From the NCBI GenBank assembly GCA_002633005.1, contig NMRA01000075.1, positions 485,950 through 549,949 of the forward strand: a stretch of DNA of 64,000 bases, read 5' to 3'. Within the stretch, counting starts at the first letter, position 1. Every line of letters begins with the position of its first letter. Source of the stretch: Phoronis australis (lineage: Eukaryota; Phoronida; Phoronidae). Shown here piece after piece: positions 46,760 to 59,469 of this stretch. The notes under the pieces are model-generated. The model was not told the DNA's origin, searched no databases, and saw only the letters and a program-made list of their open reading frames with translations. The position numbers were made by a program, and so were the translations under genes.

Positions 46760-48060
46760 ACTTTCGAGACTTATACTTATTCGGTCACATGATGTGACAC
46801 ACGTGATGTGACCAGCAGGTGGCGTGCAGACTAGTCTTAAAGAAAGTTAACCTTTTTGCTAACTGCTGAGAGTATTTGTTCATGTTTTGAATTATGTCTA
46901 AACCAGCTGAAAGCGTACTCAACCAAAACCACTCGAAATTACGAGTATTTCCCAGATTTCTGAGTAGTACGCAAGACAGCGTGACCACAAACATTAACTG
47001 AAAAAACTTTCAAGCATATTGTCGAAAAAATACTCGAAAACTCCAAGACGTAGCGCACATGAAAAAGTACCCATTCAGTAAAAATTACAATTTCTTTGAA
47101 GCCTTAAAAGGTCATGGTCACATGATAATTTTCCACTGTTTTTTCTCCAAAAATATACAAAACAGTCAAAACAGGCAAGTTTTGAAGATGCGGCCGTTCT
47201 TTGTCCAGAATAATGATCATTTCGATTTTCTTTTTCAACTCTGATATAGCGGAGAAATCAATTTCGTCCTCAGCAAAACCTGATTTGCATCCACAATTTC
47301 AGTATTTTTAAAATTTTATCGTAAATATTTATATCAAATATCACATTTTGTCATGTTAATGATACAGCTATTTTGTTTTCAAACGTACGTTTTTGCCAAA
47401 TTTCGAGAGAAGTTATAGCCACCTGACCCTTCAATAGCTGATTGGTATTATGACGAAATTTGAATTCTACATGTACGTGTTGTTTCGTTAAAAATGTGTG
47501 TTTATGTACATGTAGCTATTCTCTAAAGTTTTTATAAATATTTGGCTACATGCCAAATGACTGTGTTAACGATAACCGTGACTTTTAAAGTTAGTTCTAC
47601 AGTTCGCATTCCCGGAATTTCAGTGACATGAAAAGTTAATCATAAAATATTGGTAAGGGGGGGACCTAATTAGAACACTGAAATGAATTCATTTTGAAAT
47701 TTTTTCCAACTAAATTAATTCGACACAGCTCTAAAAGTCACGCGAAGCATAATTCCTTCCTTTTTCCCTGGTGTTTTGGTTGCTTTACTTCTCAGAACAA
47801 AAAATCATAACGCAACGTATGTTCAAAACATAACGATTTCTGCAAGTATTCCTTGCGACTAAACAAAAACACGCCATATATCATGGTTAGGGGCGAGTGT
47901 AGTAGATGTATGTTGTATACAGTTTGTACATACTGTATACTCAAGTCTATTGTTTGCTGGACAAGGCTGCTTGAGATTGGTTTGGAGCGTTATGGTTAAT
48001 GGTTATACGGACTGGGTGAGGTACATGTTGATTTCTTTTCACAATTTCGTCAGAGATTAC
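46760..48060. other. Intergenic, no supported gene
   Basis: Starts with clustered GTCACATG/CACGTGATGTGAC motifs (46784-46812) followed by CCAGCAGGTGGCG. The rest is AT-rich with short frames only. Confidence 0.45.
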
Positions 48061-48066
48061 AAAATT

Positions 48067-48333
48067 GGCACTCCCTAATTAATAATTCGGTTAAATATCA
48101 GCTCTATTGTACTTTCAAAACGGAACTACATTGTTAACAATACCTGTATTTTTGGACCCCTACTTAACGCAAATACTTGCCGGTTTTAGGTGTTCAATGC
48201 GCAATCTTAACATTGAAACTGGGCGTCACGAAGGTCCAATGGAAGAAGAGACAATTTGTGGAATTTCCAATACTGGTCAAGTTGAAAACGAGATTCATTT
48301 TATGTGTCACTGTCCTGTCCTTATATCAATGTC
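48067..48333 (+). mobile_element. LINE-type retrotransposon C-terminal remnant
   Basis: Conceptual translation across two frames gives WHSLINNSVKYQLYCTFKTE with stops soon after. A frame switch then gives GFRCSMRNLNIETGRHEG and finally GQVENEIHFMCHCPVL. The order SK-x-Y-x-x-FK-x-E, then RC/FR-x-x-x-x-L-x-IE-x-GR, then VE-x-E-x-HF-x-x-x-CP is the hallmark zinc-knuckle tail downstream of reverse transcriptase in many animal non-LTR elements. The reverse transcriptase and endonuclease are absent nearby. At least two stops and one frameshift show it is dead. Confidence 0.62.
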
Positions 48334-48339
48334 ACACTG

Positions 48340-51126
48340 TAGATGGTTCTCTACTCTGTTTATCTTGTGTACTGAACTATTTATATGAACGAAGGATTGA
48401 AAAAAACACGCTGCTTTGAGTATCCGTGAACATCACTCGTAAATTTTTGGTGGCGCTGAACGTATGTCTGCGCCAGATATCAGAGGAGAAATGTTACATT
48501 TTGTACCCGATTTATTGTGCGTGGGTCGAAATCTTCATTGACAATTGATGCGTAGTAAATTAAGTTTCACTAAATTAACGTGTTTTAAAACACAGATCTA
48601 CCGTGTCGTTAACTGCGCAAGCAATCAAGGCATAACTGTAATTGAGTTTCTGATGATTGTGTAAGTTGCTTAGGACTACTACGGAATCGGCTAATGAATT
48701 AATTTTGTTTCATTTCCAAATGGATTGGCTTTAAATGAGTAAGTCATCCGCTGATCCTATCGAGCATCGAATTAGAAAGGCTCTTGTAGCAGATTCTGCA
48801 ATGTAGATGGTTCTCCACTCTGGTTACCTCTGGTGTTAGTAACGCCTGGTGCCAGACGCTGCAGCTCAGCTGTTGTAGTTCACGCATGCGCGTTTTTCCG
48901 TCTTGGCAATAAAGTTCGTATGCCATGTCTTTCACTTTTGCTTTTGATCTGAAGTTAGCAACAGCATCTACCTTCAGCATCGACGGGTAATGAGAAATTG
49001 TGTGGAAACATCTTCATGTTTTTTTCAAAAGGATTCTTTGTTGACATTTCCAAATCTTGTTTCGAGAATGTCCCGCAGGGTGAAATTACATATTTTCACT
49101 TTCTAGTTGAGGACATATCTAACCCCTACCGATTTTAGCGTTCTCCTAAGTTTGTGCGACCCATGTCAGACCAGCATTGCCAAGTTTTACCCAATCATAT
49201 CATCTGCTACGCCCCACATTACGTAAACAGTATCTGTGGCGTTGGCCGACACCCTCCCCAGCTGTTGTAACCCTCACCGTTTAAGTATGTAAAGTCATGT
49301 ACATGTATAGGGAACACGTAAACTGTGTTTCACGCTATTTTTTTGGGAAATCGCCGGCTATGCGTTGGAAGTTCTGGTTCCTTCACCGGAGAAATAAAGC
49401 AACACTGTCCAGGACACCGGCGTTCTTTTTGCTTTATTTCCATCCGAAATTAAGGAGCTGCGGAATTCGACGTTGTATGTCTTTACACATTCATTTGTAT
49501 TGATTGCTTATAATCTAATTTACTTAGAACAAACTCATTTCTCGAAACACGTACTACACTTACCTATGTTTCCAGAATGCAACATACTAGAAACATTAAC
49601 GGGAGTTATCGTTTTTGCGACCGAAAAACGCAATGTTGGGATTATTTGTGAATGGAAAAAACGTCTTGAAAAGCAGAGGTCGGTTTTATGAAAAGTGATA
49701 TAAGCCTGAAAGCAGAAATCTAGTCTTAAGTTACGCTCCACTTCACAAAGGTTTAGTTGCATAGTCATTAGCACATCACTGCTGGAGAATCGTTTGTACA
49801 ATTTTTCTCAGTGAGTAGCGATTATGGATATACATGTATTCTTCTTCTGCTGAAGCGAATTTTAACGATTTTTCAGACATAATTGTGAGGAGCGTAAGAC
49901 ATTTCTTCAACTTAAATCTTCCATCAATTTTCATGAAGCAGGTCCCAGAGCTATTTAATAACAAAATCCTTTTCGTTTTTGTGATTTTATTACAAATCGC
50001 CTATTCTCGCCGTTGTCTGGCAGACTTTCGCTGAAATCAAGGCCGACGGCGTCAGTACTTGAGTACGCTTAAAATACCCTCACATATAAGGCGTGGAATT
50101 TGACTCAATGCTAGAGCTTTCGGGTGCCGCTGCAGGTGAAGTGGGTACCCTCTGACACAGCGCCACCTACAGTATACGGAAAAGTGGCTCTGTGGAAGCA
50201 TGATGAACGACACACGGAATTCCGTGTGTGGGCATTAATGCGCATGCTTGTTTATCGATCACATCGACACTATACTTGCACACGCTGTCTGTGCAGTGAA
50301 CTTGTTTGGGGTTCCTTGCTTTTGATTACTCCGATCACTCCCCGTTTTAATAAACTGCAACTATAAAACCGAAAGGCGTTTCTCAGATTTCAACCAATGG
50401 GAATGACTGAATGTTACGACGCCAGTTCTTATACTTTAACCATTGGGAAGTCATGATGAAGAACTTTCCACACTCGCTGGTTCCCTGCGAGCCGCAAGGT
50501 GGTCAGCAGCCAACACACAGTTATCACTCACATGTAATTTTCCTCAGGAATTTTTTACACCGGCGTTTCTGATTGGCAAGTCGAATTCTCAACAGACAGC
50601 GCTTTGCGCAAACAAAGTAGCATGGCAGATGGACTGGAGTGTAAGTGTGGTCTGTTCTGCAGACAAATCGATGCTTCAAATTTATGTTCAGGAAATGTGA
50701 ATCCTAGAAATTGCGTGGTTGCGCCTTTTTGGAGTGCATCTTTCTACTGTCGATGACTTTGTTTACTATAGTGTCCTGTATTCATGCAGTATGAATAACA
50801 CAGCTGCATTAAATCGGCCAGATATACGCGTACATGTATGTGTTTATGGTACATGTGTGTGGTTCAATCACGCGGCTATTAAACACCACTGCAGAAACGA
50901 AATAATTGCTGCGACGTCACTTGCATGACAAGGCTAAAAATCGTTCACAGTCCGCCATTTTTCTCACGGTGTTGTAAAGCTAACCAGTGACTGCTGAGGT
51001 TACATCAACCAATGCTAAAGCGCGTGCCACTGTGTGATACCTGCGTGTTGGCTAGGCAAGTAGGGAACCAGCGAGCGGCATTCCAGTACATCTAAATGTT
51101 GATAATCTCATACCAGTTAAATTCAA
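48340..51126. other. Intergenic, no supported gene
   Basis: Overlapping 60-90 codon frames on both strands without motifs. Contains the 20 bp palindrome at 50210. Confidence 0.5.
50210..50229. other. Perfect 20 bp palindrome
   Basis: ACACACGGAATTCCGTGTGT is exactly self-complementary. Confidence 0.95.
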
Positions 51127-51310
51127 TGGATACTAAACCCTGTTTTGATGATTTCAACTAATCTTCATTCTCTCACTTGGTAATCGGCATCAGTAACGTC
51201 AATCTTGAACGACGAAAGCAGAATTCAACTAAAAACGAATACTCCCTATGTCACAGATTGAATATTATGGTTCTTGGTGGGTGGTCTTTCGCCACAGTTG
51301 TCATGTAATT
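51127..51310 (+). repeat. Fragment related to the segment preceding repeat Z copy 2
   Basis: Matches about 62198-62385: ACTAAACCCTGTTTTGATGA versus CTCTAAACACTGTTTTGCTG, GATTTCAAC, and GGTTCTTGGTGGG followed by TTTC(G/C)C and ACAGTT. More diverged than the two Z copies. Confidence 0.65.
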
Positions 51311-51319
51311 TGCTAAGAG

Positions 51320-52872
51320 CGTAGGCCACACTTGCCCGTTTAGCAAGCTTTTCAAATATTTATCTAAATTTTAAAGGTTGTCGGGGATTACAGAGTACCA
51401 AGCCATGACTAAACGCCCATACCATGGACATTAACGGTGAAAAAATCGTACTTGAGGTTACCTTTTATAAAAATGCTCTTCCTGGTTATCTTGGAGTGCC
51501 ATTTTTCGTGCTAACTACAGTGCGTTAAGGTGGATGAGAAATACATGTGGAAACGGTAAATATTTTTCACAGGAAAACCGCCGGATATCAAGTATGACAA
51601 GCGGTCAACGTACAGAGCCTAGCACGCGGCACCTCACGAAGATTACGAGGATCTTAGGCCGCTCTCCAACGATAGCTTAAGGAAAACTAACGGACCTTTG
51701 GTGGGAATTAGCCGAGGAATACGTAAATGTTTTAGCAGGTCGATTAGCTGACATATTTTATATTGCGCAAAATAATGAGTGAATATGCACAGCAAGCCAT
51801 CTTGGCTGGCGCGCGCAAGTTTCCAACCTATGTGCATTTGCAAAAAGAGGCGGTCCCTTTTTGTCAACATTTGGCTGACTATTGTAAATCTGTTGCAAAC
51901 ATTTAAGTCTTGCCAACACGCCACCTGTTGGCCAAATCACGTGAAATAATGAATATATGAGTCTGACATATTAATATAGACTGTAAATCTGTTAAAACTT
52001 TGAAGATGAACACTCATTGTGGAAAACATATAGTTTTTGGCCCCATTACATAAGATTTCCTGTCAGTTTGAAGAACCGTGCATGTGCCGACTTAGGGATA
52101 CAATGCATATTCTCCCAAACGCAAGCCAGGCACTCTGTCCTTTGATTTTTGCGATTGGATACTTTTAAACTACATGTATATTACCCATCGGATGATGTTT
52201 TACTGTATAAATCTGTCAAAGTTAGGAACATCGCTGACGCGTCACCTGTTCGAACTCCAATTAAAAGTGTTCCGTCTTTAACTCACGTGTGCTGTGCTGC
52301 TGCCAAAACACAGCTGACCTTGTATGGTGCATTCGTTGTCCTCTGTGCGCGTTACGTGAGAGCATAATTTGAACTATAGTGTTCAAGTTACCGTTGGTTC
52401 TACTTCTCCCAGTGGTGCCAATACACTCATGGTTTCTTTCCTAAGGCATGCGCACTAATGTGTAGCTCAAACAATGATTCATTTTTCCAAATAGCGCGTT
52501 TTCCTACCACATCACGAATCGAACAACGTATGCATAATCAGAGGTGCAATAAACTAGTTCTATATTTTTGTGAAATCGCTAAGTCCTATACGCGGAACTG
52601 TTTGAATGCTATAGAAAAATAGGCGCCTTGATATTTCCATTTTAAGATAGATTTTGCAATTACGTTCCGTCGAGTATCAATGAGGAAACAATTGACTTTC
52701 AATGTATGGTGGAAAGCGTTGTTACGTCATGAGATAACTTGTTAAATTTATTCCACAGCGTTATTAAGTATCCCTCAAAAAATTTGTTTGTACATTGTCA
52801 AGTATTGCAATTATAATATTTAACTGGAATCGTTATCACATGATGCATAATGCATGCCTACTTGCAGGTGCG
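51320..52872. other. Intergenic, no supported gene
   Basis: Two minus frames (93 and 60 codons) at 51643-51940 overlap in different phases. No motif recognised. Confidence 0.5.
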
Positions 52873-53031
52873 CAGTGGCAGATATAGAGGAGGGCCAAGA
52901 AGGTCATGGTCCCCTATACGATACTCCCAGTTTCCATTTGGAAGTTCGGAGTTGCGAATGTCTGACGGGCAAAATTCTGGCTAATACTCTCCCCTGGCAC
53001 CCCCTAACTCAAAATCCTGGATCCGCCCCTG
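52873..53031 (+). mobile_element. Short GGCGGAT-ended element, copy 3
   Basis: Starts CAGTGGCAGATATAGAGG and ends CCTGGATCCGCCCCTG, the best-preserved right end in the window. The interior has GCAAAATTCTGGCTAATACT. Same orientation as the copies at 7900 and 45344. Confidence 0.78.
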
Positions 53032-53039
53032 GTGCATGT

Positions 53040-56000
53040 GTTCACTAAGATCTAGTGAAAGTACTTTAATAGCGCTCTACACACGCGTCCTTGTGCGTGT
53101 TTCGTGTGGTACAAACAGACGATAATTTGATCGACTTAAAAATAAACCCCCACATTGGCGACAAGCCACCACTTAAATTAAATTGCATGGATTATCGTAA
53201 GACTTTTGACGTGTTTAATCGTCGACGTGAGTTTTGTTCTTTCCGTCTCAGTTTCGTTTTAAATCTGTATTGCTGTTAAACTGAGTGTTTCGTGTTTAGA
53301 AAAATCGTCACCATTTCAGTAACAGTCCCAGCGAGGTTGTTGTTTCACCTAGCTCTGCATCTGTAGTTAGAGAATTAAACAAGCAATTGCCGTTAAATTC
53401 AGGTATCGCAAAATGTCACAAAATGCCAAGTTTTGTATAACCTATAAGATCAATACTTAGGCGCGTGTTCCTTGTAACGAGGCATAATGTTTTTCTTTGA
53501 AATCTGTCGGAGGAGAATTGTAAAATGTAACTGGGTTGTATTCTGGTCTCAAGAGTAGATTTCACTGCGGTTTTTGCAAGATGAATTGCCAAAGCGGTGT
53601 TACATAATATTTTGGGTCAGCCTACAAGTGTTTCACTACCGGCAAATAAACACGAAGCTAGATCGTTTTAGTAATTTGCCCCCACGCATCAACGGTGGTG
53701 CACGAGAACGTTTCCATGACTACATGACAGATTAGACTGAAGCAAGAAACCTTTGGCTGTTGGCAAATGCCAAGCCACTACTGGGACAAGTTTATTAAAG
53801 GGCATTACATGTAAGCTGTTAGAGCTTGGCTTGCGGCAAGATTATACAACACCTCACTTCCAATACGGAAGCTTACGTAGGCCTACGAAAAATGAAAACG
53901 ACTATTGAAGTGGTGAGCCGCGCCATATTAAACAATAATGTCTCCTTCAAATGGGGAAAATGTTAGCGATAGATTGTCGGACCGTAGAAAAAACAACTCC
54001 GTTGATTCTAAAATTAAGACTACATATTTGCCTTTAACTGAGTGCACTCAGTGAACTGGCGGAAGTAGCAGCATGAAAAACAGAAGTGATCCGGCCCAAG
54101 TAATCGCGTAGACAAAAGTCGTAAAAATGAAACAGATGCGAATAAAATCCCTCAAAATTGTGTGTAATCAACACGTCTCAACAAAAATCCATTCCATAAG
54201 CGTGTTTAATAAAGCGCAGGCAACCACACAATTATTTTTCGGCTACGAACGTTTTGATTACATACATGTATATGTCAGTGATGTTGTGTCTTTGTATTTT
54301 AGTGCCGGGCCAGATACTGGACGAAAAAGGCAGCAACATACTTTGCGATGATAGTCGGAGACTGTCGAAATTTATCGAGGATAAGAATGAAACGAAGTCA
54401 CAGACGTAGTGGAAGGTCAATAATGGCAAACAGATAAATGCAAAACGTTTAAAACGTTTGCTCTTTACCTACTCCAATTTTTATGTTTTATTAGTGTGGT
54501 TCCACATGAAAGTCTATTTATACACATGAAAAATGTCTACATTTATTATTATCATATGGAACAAGGCCTACACAATTTAGTGTGGGTGATTCCAAGATGT
54601 CAACTATCCTAATATTTCCGGCCAGTCAGGTCGCGCAAACACGAACATGTAGCAACAACGATAATCCTCCAGCAAAAATTGGTTGTGAAGGAAATCGTTA
54701 AGTTTATGTAGGACCTAAGAAAATGTACAAACTTGGCAACCTTTGGAACATCATATCTGCTGAACGGCTTAATTGAGTTCAGAGGAAACTTTTAGATGCT
54801 ATGTTTTATAAGACGCTGTTAAGTATTGTTTTCGAAACGGCGCACCTTTTCAAGAGGGGCTGTCAAAAATAGTACTGTTATGTATTTTGTGAAATCAATG
54901 AGAAGCTGTATAAAAACGAAATGATAATTTTGAAAAAACTGTAACAGGTTTTTGAGATTTCATCCTGAACATTTTTAAGCATATGCAACAAAATTTGGTC
55001 AAGTTAGTAACGCCGTAGGTTTGCTGTGCGTGAACCTTTCTTTTCTGTTGAAAACACCTGGTCACATGATCCAATCATAAAAAGACTGAAACATGGTCAG
55101 TACAAAATCATCTTCCATAGTCTTCCTACTTTCAGGAAAGATATACTTTAAATGCATTAAATTTTATAGTTTTTAGATGTTTGGCTGAAAGTACAGTACA
55201 GACTGGTCGATACGGTCCTGCATAACATTTACATGTGGATAGTTTAACGATGCTGTTGCGGCGCTTGCAGTGCAGTGACGCCTGTTGCTACAGTAATAAA
55301 ACACCTCGTATACATTTGACTGCCATGCCTGTATAAATCATAAGGTAATTATCGAGTATCTGTCGATAAACCAGCATAAGGTGAACGAGGTTTACCTTTA
55401 GTTTCACATATTTTTAATTTTGTTTCTTCTAAAATGCCCTCTAATGTGAAACAACGATAAACGAGGAAGAGAATGAGAACATACATCGGAGACCTCCATT
55501 AAGACACTTAACACTTGACCACCACTGGACGCTAACTCTATTCAAATGATTTAATATTGCGTGGAATTAGTGTTTCAAACTATCGAATGTAAATGAGCTC
55601 AGCTCATAGTCCACGTCTGGAGCAAATTGAACTGTGAGGATATTGCCTCGCGAGGCTGTGAGGCAAATGTCTCACTTGATTGATTTCTTTTACCTGGAGA
55701 GAGTGCGGGCGAGGTGAGCTAAGTGCTTCATCAATTCACCTTCGGAAGCGAATGAAAATTAATTATTGCACCAACCGATAAATCTCTCCCCCGAAGTGTC
55801 CCTGTGGTTAACAAGGCTCACATTCAGGAGGCAATATTACTCGTTGCTTGGGTACGCAGACGACAGTGTACCCTCAAGTTATTCAGTTCAAAATACACAG
55901 CATAGCATCTAATGAAATATGCATATTTATAATTACATTTTAATTACATTTAACACATACCTTGACTCTAGAGACAATTAAATCAAGATAGTTTAAACAC

Positions 56001-57645
56001 AAACATATCCATGAAAATCTGTCGCAGTTCACTCGAGGTTCCGTCAACGGTTGCCATTTTGAGGAAGTTACGCGAAATCACGCCTGTTTACGAACAAAAA
56101 GGGACTCAAATCTTACAAACTCCACCGGATATCTCCCATGCCACTTTTTGCAAATGTCTCCCGCCAGGTCACGCGCTTCGCTCAGTGTCGTACTTGTCGT
56201 TGCCATTGAATTCTACCCCTGGAATGGCATATTCCCGCACGTGACCTATGTATTCTATAATTAGAGCTGTGACACCGAGACTAGCCGCGAGAGTTTGCAC
56301 TGAGAATTTCCGGGTGCCTGCTCGACTGAGTGTTGATCGTGAGTCGTATTTAATTATTCAAGCCTAACTTCATTGCTTCATTTTCATTTTCTTATTGTTG
56401 TTCATCATGCGAGACTCTTGGGGTACGGTTCCGTATAATCAGCGATTTCTCGGCAAAGTTAGTCGACAAAACCCACAGTTGCACCGACCTGTTGCCCTGG
56501 GTGGATGCCGGGAGTAGCTTGGCCTCTGATATCTGTTCAGCTCCAGTCGTAGAATCGCTTTTGACAACCTATCATACTACATGCCAGAAGTTTTTCAACA
56601 AAATATTTTGCTTGTTAAAATCACGTCATTGTATTACAGGGAAAGAAGTTCTATGTGGCCTAAATGAAAAGTTTATGCCCTAAAACAGTTGTATTTACGT
56701 AACTTCCGAAAAATTTATCATCATTGTTTACATGTAAGTGTGTGTGCGCACGCGTGTGGGTTGTGTGTGTTATTACTGTTTTCGAATGTTTCTATAATAA
56801 TTCACTTGTGCAATCTTTACCTGTCACTTGCCCAGAATCCGTTTTTTTGTTAAATCGATTTCTGGGAAGTAGGCCTACTGTTAACTGTAGAATACCCGTG
56901 AAATAAAATTTTAAAAAGCGAAAAGTTTACCTTGTAAAAGAACCCAATCCAATACTTTGTGTTGCTGTTAGAGTACCGTGTATTTGCTAAAAGCCCGCTC
57001 TTGGCGGACTTTCCCGCTTTTTTATTTTTCCGGGATCCCGCCATACCATCCAAGGCATTCAAAATGTCCCACTTTTTGACACACGGCGAAATTGACATAC
57101 TATCATATATTATTGCAATATCTCAAAAACGCACGAATAAAAAAAAGTTGATGTTCATTCAACGTTTCGTTTATTCATAAGACATCATTAGGATAATATA
57201 TTCAATAGTACAGCAAATGTCGAATACCAGGCCAATCAAGTCACGTCCATGTACATGTGGTAAAATGAGAGTAGCAAGAGATACAGGGAATAGTAAGTAG
57301 GTCATCACCAGAGTTCTTGGGTCACTGAGCTCTTATGTTATTGAATCAGTAGCATGCTGGTCATGAATGGCCAACGTAGAGTTTTAGGCTCGTACAGTAT
57401 GGTAGCAATGTTGGAAATAACACTCACACGCAAAATATGGGAACTCAATATAAGCCTGAGAAACTTGTGTCGCCAGTTCGGTTATGTAAGACTGCCCTCT
57501 GAGGGTTCAAGCTGTACCAATTAGTTAACAGTAGCTCTAATGCCATCCGTTTTGGACCAGTATCTAATTTCGAGGTTGACACCCGATGAACGAGGACTAT
57601 TTCTAAGATAAAAGTGGTAAGTTTCTGCCATTTCATGGACAGCGC
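53040..57645. other. Intergenic, no supported gene
   Basis: Frames of 60-82 codons overlap each other on both strands without motifs. No repeat shared with the rest of the window was seen, except a 93-95 percent AT stretch and scattered TACATGTA motifs. Confidence 0.45.
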
Positions 57646-57648
57646 ACC

Positions 57649-57810
57649 CTAGAGGGCTGGGTGGTTATAGGCCCACCACTTTTTACTGCCGGTGCTGCGC
57701 GCCGCTCATGGTCTATAGGCGTTGCACCACAGGGGGGATGTGGGGCTTTAGCCCACACTTTTTTCAGAGCTGCGCCGCCCATGCATTTTAGCCGTTGACA
57801 AGAGTATGGT
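57649..57810 (+). repeat. Two-unit tandem hairpin repeat
   Basis: Unit 1 has GGTGG-TTATAGGC-CCACC, then TTTTTACTG, GCTGCGCGCCGC and TATAGGCGTTG. Unit 2 has GTGGGGCTTTAGCCCAC, then TTTTTTCAG, GCTGCGCCGCCC and TTTAGCCGTTG. The two are diverged tandem copies of about 70-80 bp, each with a GGGC...GCCC-type hairpin and a T-run. It is much more GC-rich than the surroundings. Confidence 0.55.
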
Positions 57811-59172
57811 AATTTAGTTTGTCACCAATAAAAGGGGGTCACCGGACGCGGTTCGCCCCCAGCTGCCCCCTCCTACGGGTTAAGGTACGCCGACTGCGCC
57901 TTAGTTTGGGATACACAGAATTGAATATGCACGATGCAATGTCATCTGCAGATCCTGAAATGATGGTGATTTGAAAACTTTCCATTTAAAAACAATCAAA
58001 TTTATAACACAAATTCTACGTTAGCTATTACTAAGAACTCATTAATTTACTTTACTTAAATTCAATTATCTTCTTGTCATGAAATCACGACTTTCTTTGA
58101 CATGCTTTCGGAAACGTTGAGTTTTGTGGTGTCGGCAGAAGGGAATGTCTTCTATCGTCTGTAAACTTCAGTCTCTTCATCGGTTTTCTTTTAGTTGACA
58201 CTAAGGGAACTCCCACGAAAATAAGTTTTATTATAATGAGTAAGCGTTTCCATAAAAACCACACTTATATTTACATGGAATTAAATATAACGTGAAACGT
58301 TTTCTAAAATGAGTACACTTGCTCTGCGATGTTGTGGTTCATACGTTTCTTTCAGAGGTGTGTTATCACCCCGGCCAACCTGCGATCGAGAACGCCCGGA
58401 AGGCGATCGAGAACGAAATTGGCGCCAGAAGCGAAGCCAGTGAAGGTGAGTAAATTTGATGAATTTTCGTTGGTTTTACTTCCAATGTGAGAACAGAGAC
58501 ATGCGTTCAGAGCCTAAGACATTGAGGAAGGGCAGGTAGAGGTGTAGGCTTTTGTCTTTTCCAATTATATGAGAAAAGTTACGTTAACCGAGGCATTGTT
58601 TAAGCCGAAGGGGATTCGTACATGTATGTCATTTTGACAAATTGCCGTTACTTTTGACAATAAATCAACAAATTGACAATGGAGTTATGAAGAAATGACG
58701 CGTGAAAATATAACGCAACGCTTGTATTTTGTACTTTTGTCAGTATCTCTGATTTTTAGACGCTTTTCTGCTAAAAGATGCGGTCGAGAACGCAACGATA
58801 AGCGATCGGGAACGCAAATTTGTGTTTGTTTACGCAATCGGAACGCATCGTGGTGTGCCGAACAGTAATCAACTTTTTGCCTATAACACTTGAAAAAGGT
58901 TACAAAATAAGTGTGGTGCAATGAATAAATCACATTTTGCATCATTACTGGGTTACTTTCGTATCAACTGAACAACAGCATAGCAAATTTCCATTAAATT
59001 ACCATGAGCACTACATGTACATTAAGCATAACTTTAGTTTCACAAACGAATTTATATCCATTTCAGGAAACAAGTTCACTGTTATTGTGAGGCGAGCTTC
59101 AACGAACATGTTACCCACAACGTGAAGGTTCACCCTACCAGGCTTTTGAAAAGTACAGGCATCTACTTGTAG

Positions 59173-59275
59173 ATGAAACCATTGACAACAAGGGTTTCTA
59201 AACTGATGACTCAAAAAGGAGTTGTTCGATGTGGCGTGTCAGCCAAGGGTCAACAGATTGTTGCAGCAGATGAAA
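59173..59275 (+). CDS. Candidate exon inside the element
   Basis: After an acceptor-like CATCTACTTGTAG the frame reads MKPLTTRVSKLMTQKGVVRC and then GVSAKGQQIVAADE. It ends at a donor, GAAA|GTGAGT, in phase 1. The basic, soluble composition and good splice edges are protein-like. I recognise no family. The next coding block begins about 60 bases later, but its phase does not join simply. Confidence 0.33.
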
Positions 59276-59335
59276 GTGAGTGTACTAGAATTTTCTTGTA
59301 AAATTGTGACAGCAAAAGGAAAAATAAACAAATAG

Positions 59336-59467
59336 CCAATAAAGTCAAAGAATGATGATGAGCTTGCCCACTGGGAGAGAGGGGAGTGCGGCAACACTTC
59401 ACGAGATGATTCAAAGATTCCCACTCATAAACGTCTGGGATCTAAAAATTGGCCTGAAGTTGTGTAA
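59336..59467 (+). CDS. Candidate terminal exon inside the element
   Basis: The frame is open from 59336 to TAA at 59467. It reads SKNDDELAHWERGECGNTSR, then IPTHKRLGSKNWPEVV then stop. The charged composition and lack of stops suggest coding. It may follow the exon at 59173-59275. The available AG sites (59335, 59344) do not give an in-phase join, so an unseen exon, a mutation or a wrong boundary is implied. Confidence 0.33.
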   Translation, partial: PIKSKNDDELAHWERGECGNTSRDDSKIPTHKRLGSKNWPEVV

Positions 59468-59469
59468 AC

